Assembly (NCBI GenBank): GCA_964509685.1
Contig: CAZDYQ010000011.1
Coordinates: 1-51,174 of the forward strand
Reading direction: 5' to 3'
Length of the DNA: 51,174 nt
DNA from: JAMLIN01 sp964509685
Lineage (GTDB): Bacteria; Pseudomonadota; Gammaproteobacteria; Burkholderiales; Burkholderiaceae_E
Of the stretch, positions 51,147 through 51,174 are shown one piece after another. The translations under genes were made by a program, and so were the position numbers. The notes beneath the pieces were generated by a model. The model saw nothing but the letters and a program-made list of their open reading frames with translations. It did no database searches and was not told the DNA's origin. Positions within the stretch are counted from its first letter, which is position 1. Each line of letters begins with the position of its first letter.

Positions 51147-51174
51147 ACCGGACCCGCAACGCGGTCATTCGCCC

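Overview
The window is a gene-dense, very GC-rich piece of bacterial chromosome. It looks like a betaproteobacterium, most like Burkholderiales. The pointers are: leuS-lptE-holA-proA in a row; hldD followed by comEA; a phosphotransferase-type homoserine kinase; a BPSS1780-type membrane protein; a DUF3579 protein next to argD; pilT and pilU beside yggS; and xseB-ispA-dxs. Codon use and GC look even throughout. I see no insertion sequence, prophage, CRISPR array, rRNA or tRNA gene. The species cannot be named from this alone.

Layout. 1-5.4 kb: end of hldD (LPS heptose), comEA (DNA uptake), an orphan FecR-domain protein, ubiA (ubiquinone), then murJ-proC on the minus strand divergent from rpsT. 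5.4-8.6 kb: yggS divergent from the type IV pilus motor genes pilT and pilU. 8.6-16.4 kb: a seven-gene minus-strand operon, leuS-lptE-holA-proA-HemJ/CopD-like-DsbA-like-rlmL, read from a good promoter just upstream of leuS. 16.4-20.4 kb: an IclR regulator, purU and an acyl-CoA ligase. 20.4-23.3 kb: a small membrane protein and uvrD. 23.3-28.7 kb: LOG-thrB-BPSS1780 on the minus strand, head to head with polA. 28.8-30.8 kb: a Rieske oxygenase overlapping a mercaptopyruvate-type sulfurtransferase. 31.0-34.1 kb: xseB-ispA-dxs (isoprenoid precursors).

34.2-41.2 kb is the most accessory-looking part. It holds an acyl-CoA dehydrogenase with an altered catalytic position, a serine hydrolase, a second acyl-CoA ligase, and a two-subunit molybdenum hydroxylase with a Tat-type leader. 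This suggests uptake and oxidation of some organic acid or N-heterocycle, but the substrate cannot be read from the sequence. 41.2-43.8 kb: yajQ, a divergent Hfq-like protein with long basic tails (the most unusual gene here), and argG.

43.8-51.1 kb: a two-component system (histidine kinase and OmpR-type regulator) divergent from an ECF-type sigma factor that runs into folE; then argF and argD (arginine synthesis, with argG nearby); a DUF3579 protein; and a twin-receiver response regulator at the right edge. Arginine (argG, argF, argD) and proline (proC, proA) genes recur, but each set is split over separate transcription units.

Most calls are well-known housekeeping families. The points most worth a second look are the Hfq-like protein, the perfect hairpin over the pilT stop codon, the Rieske-sulfurtransferase pair, the sigma factor-folE junction with a tandem-repeat operator candidate upstream, and the acyl-CoA dehydrogenase active site.
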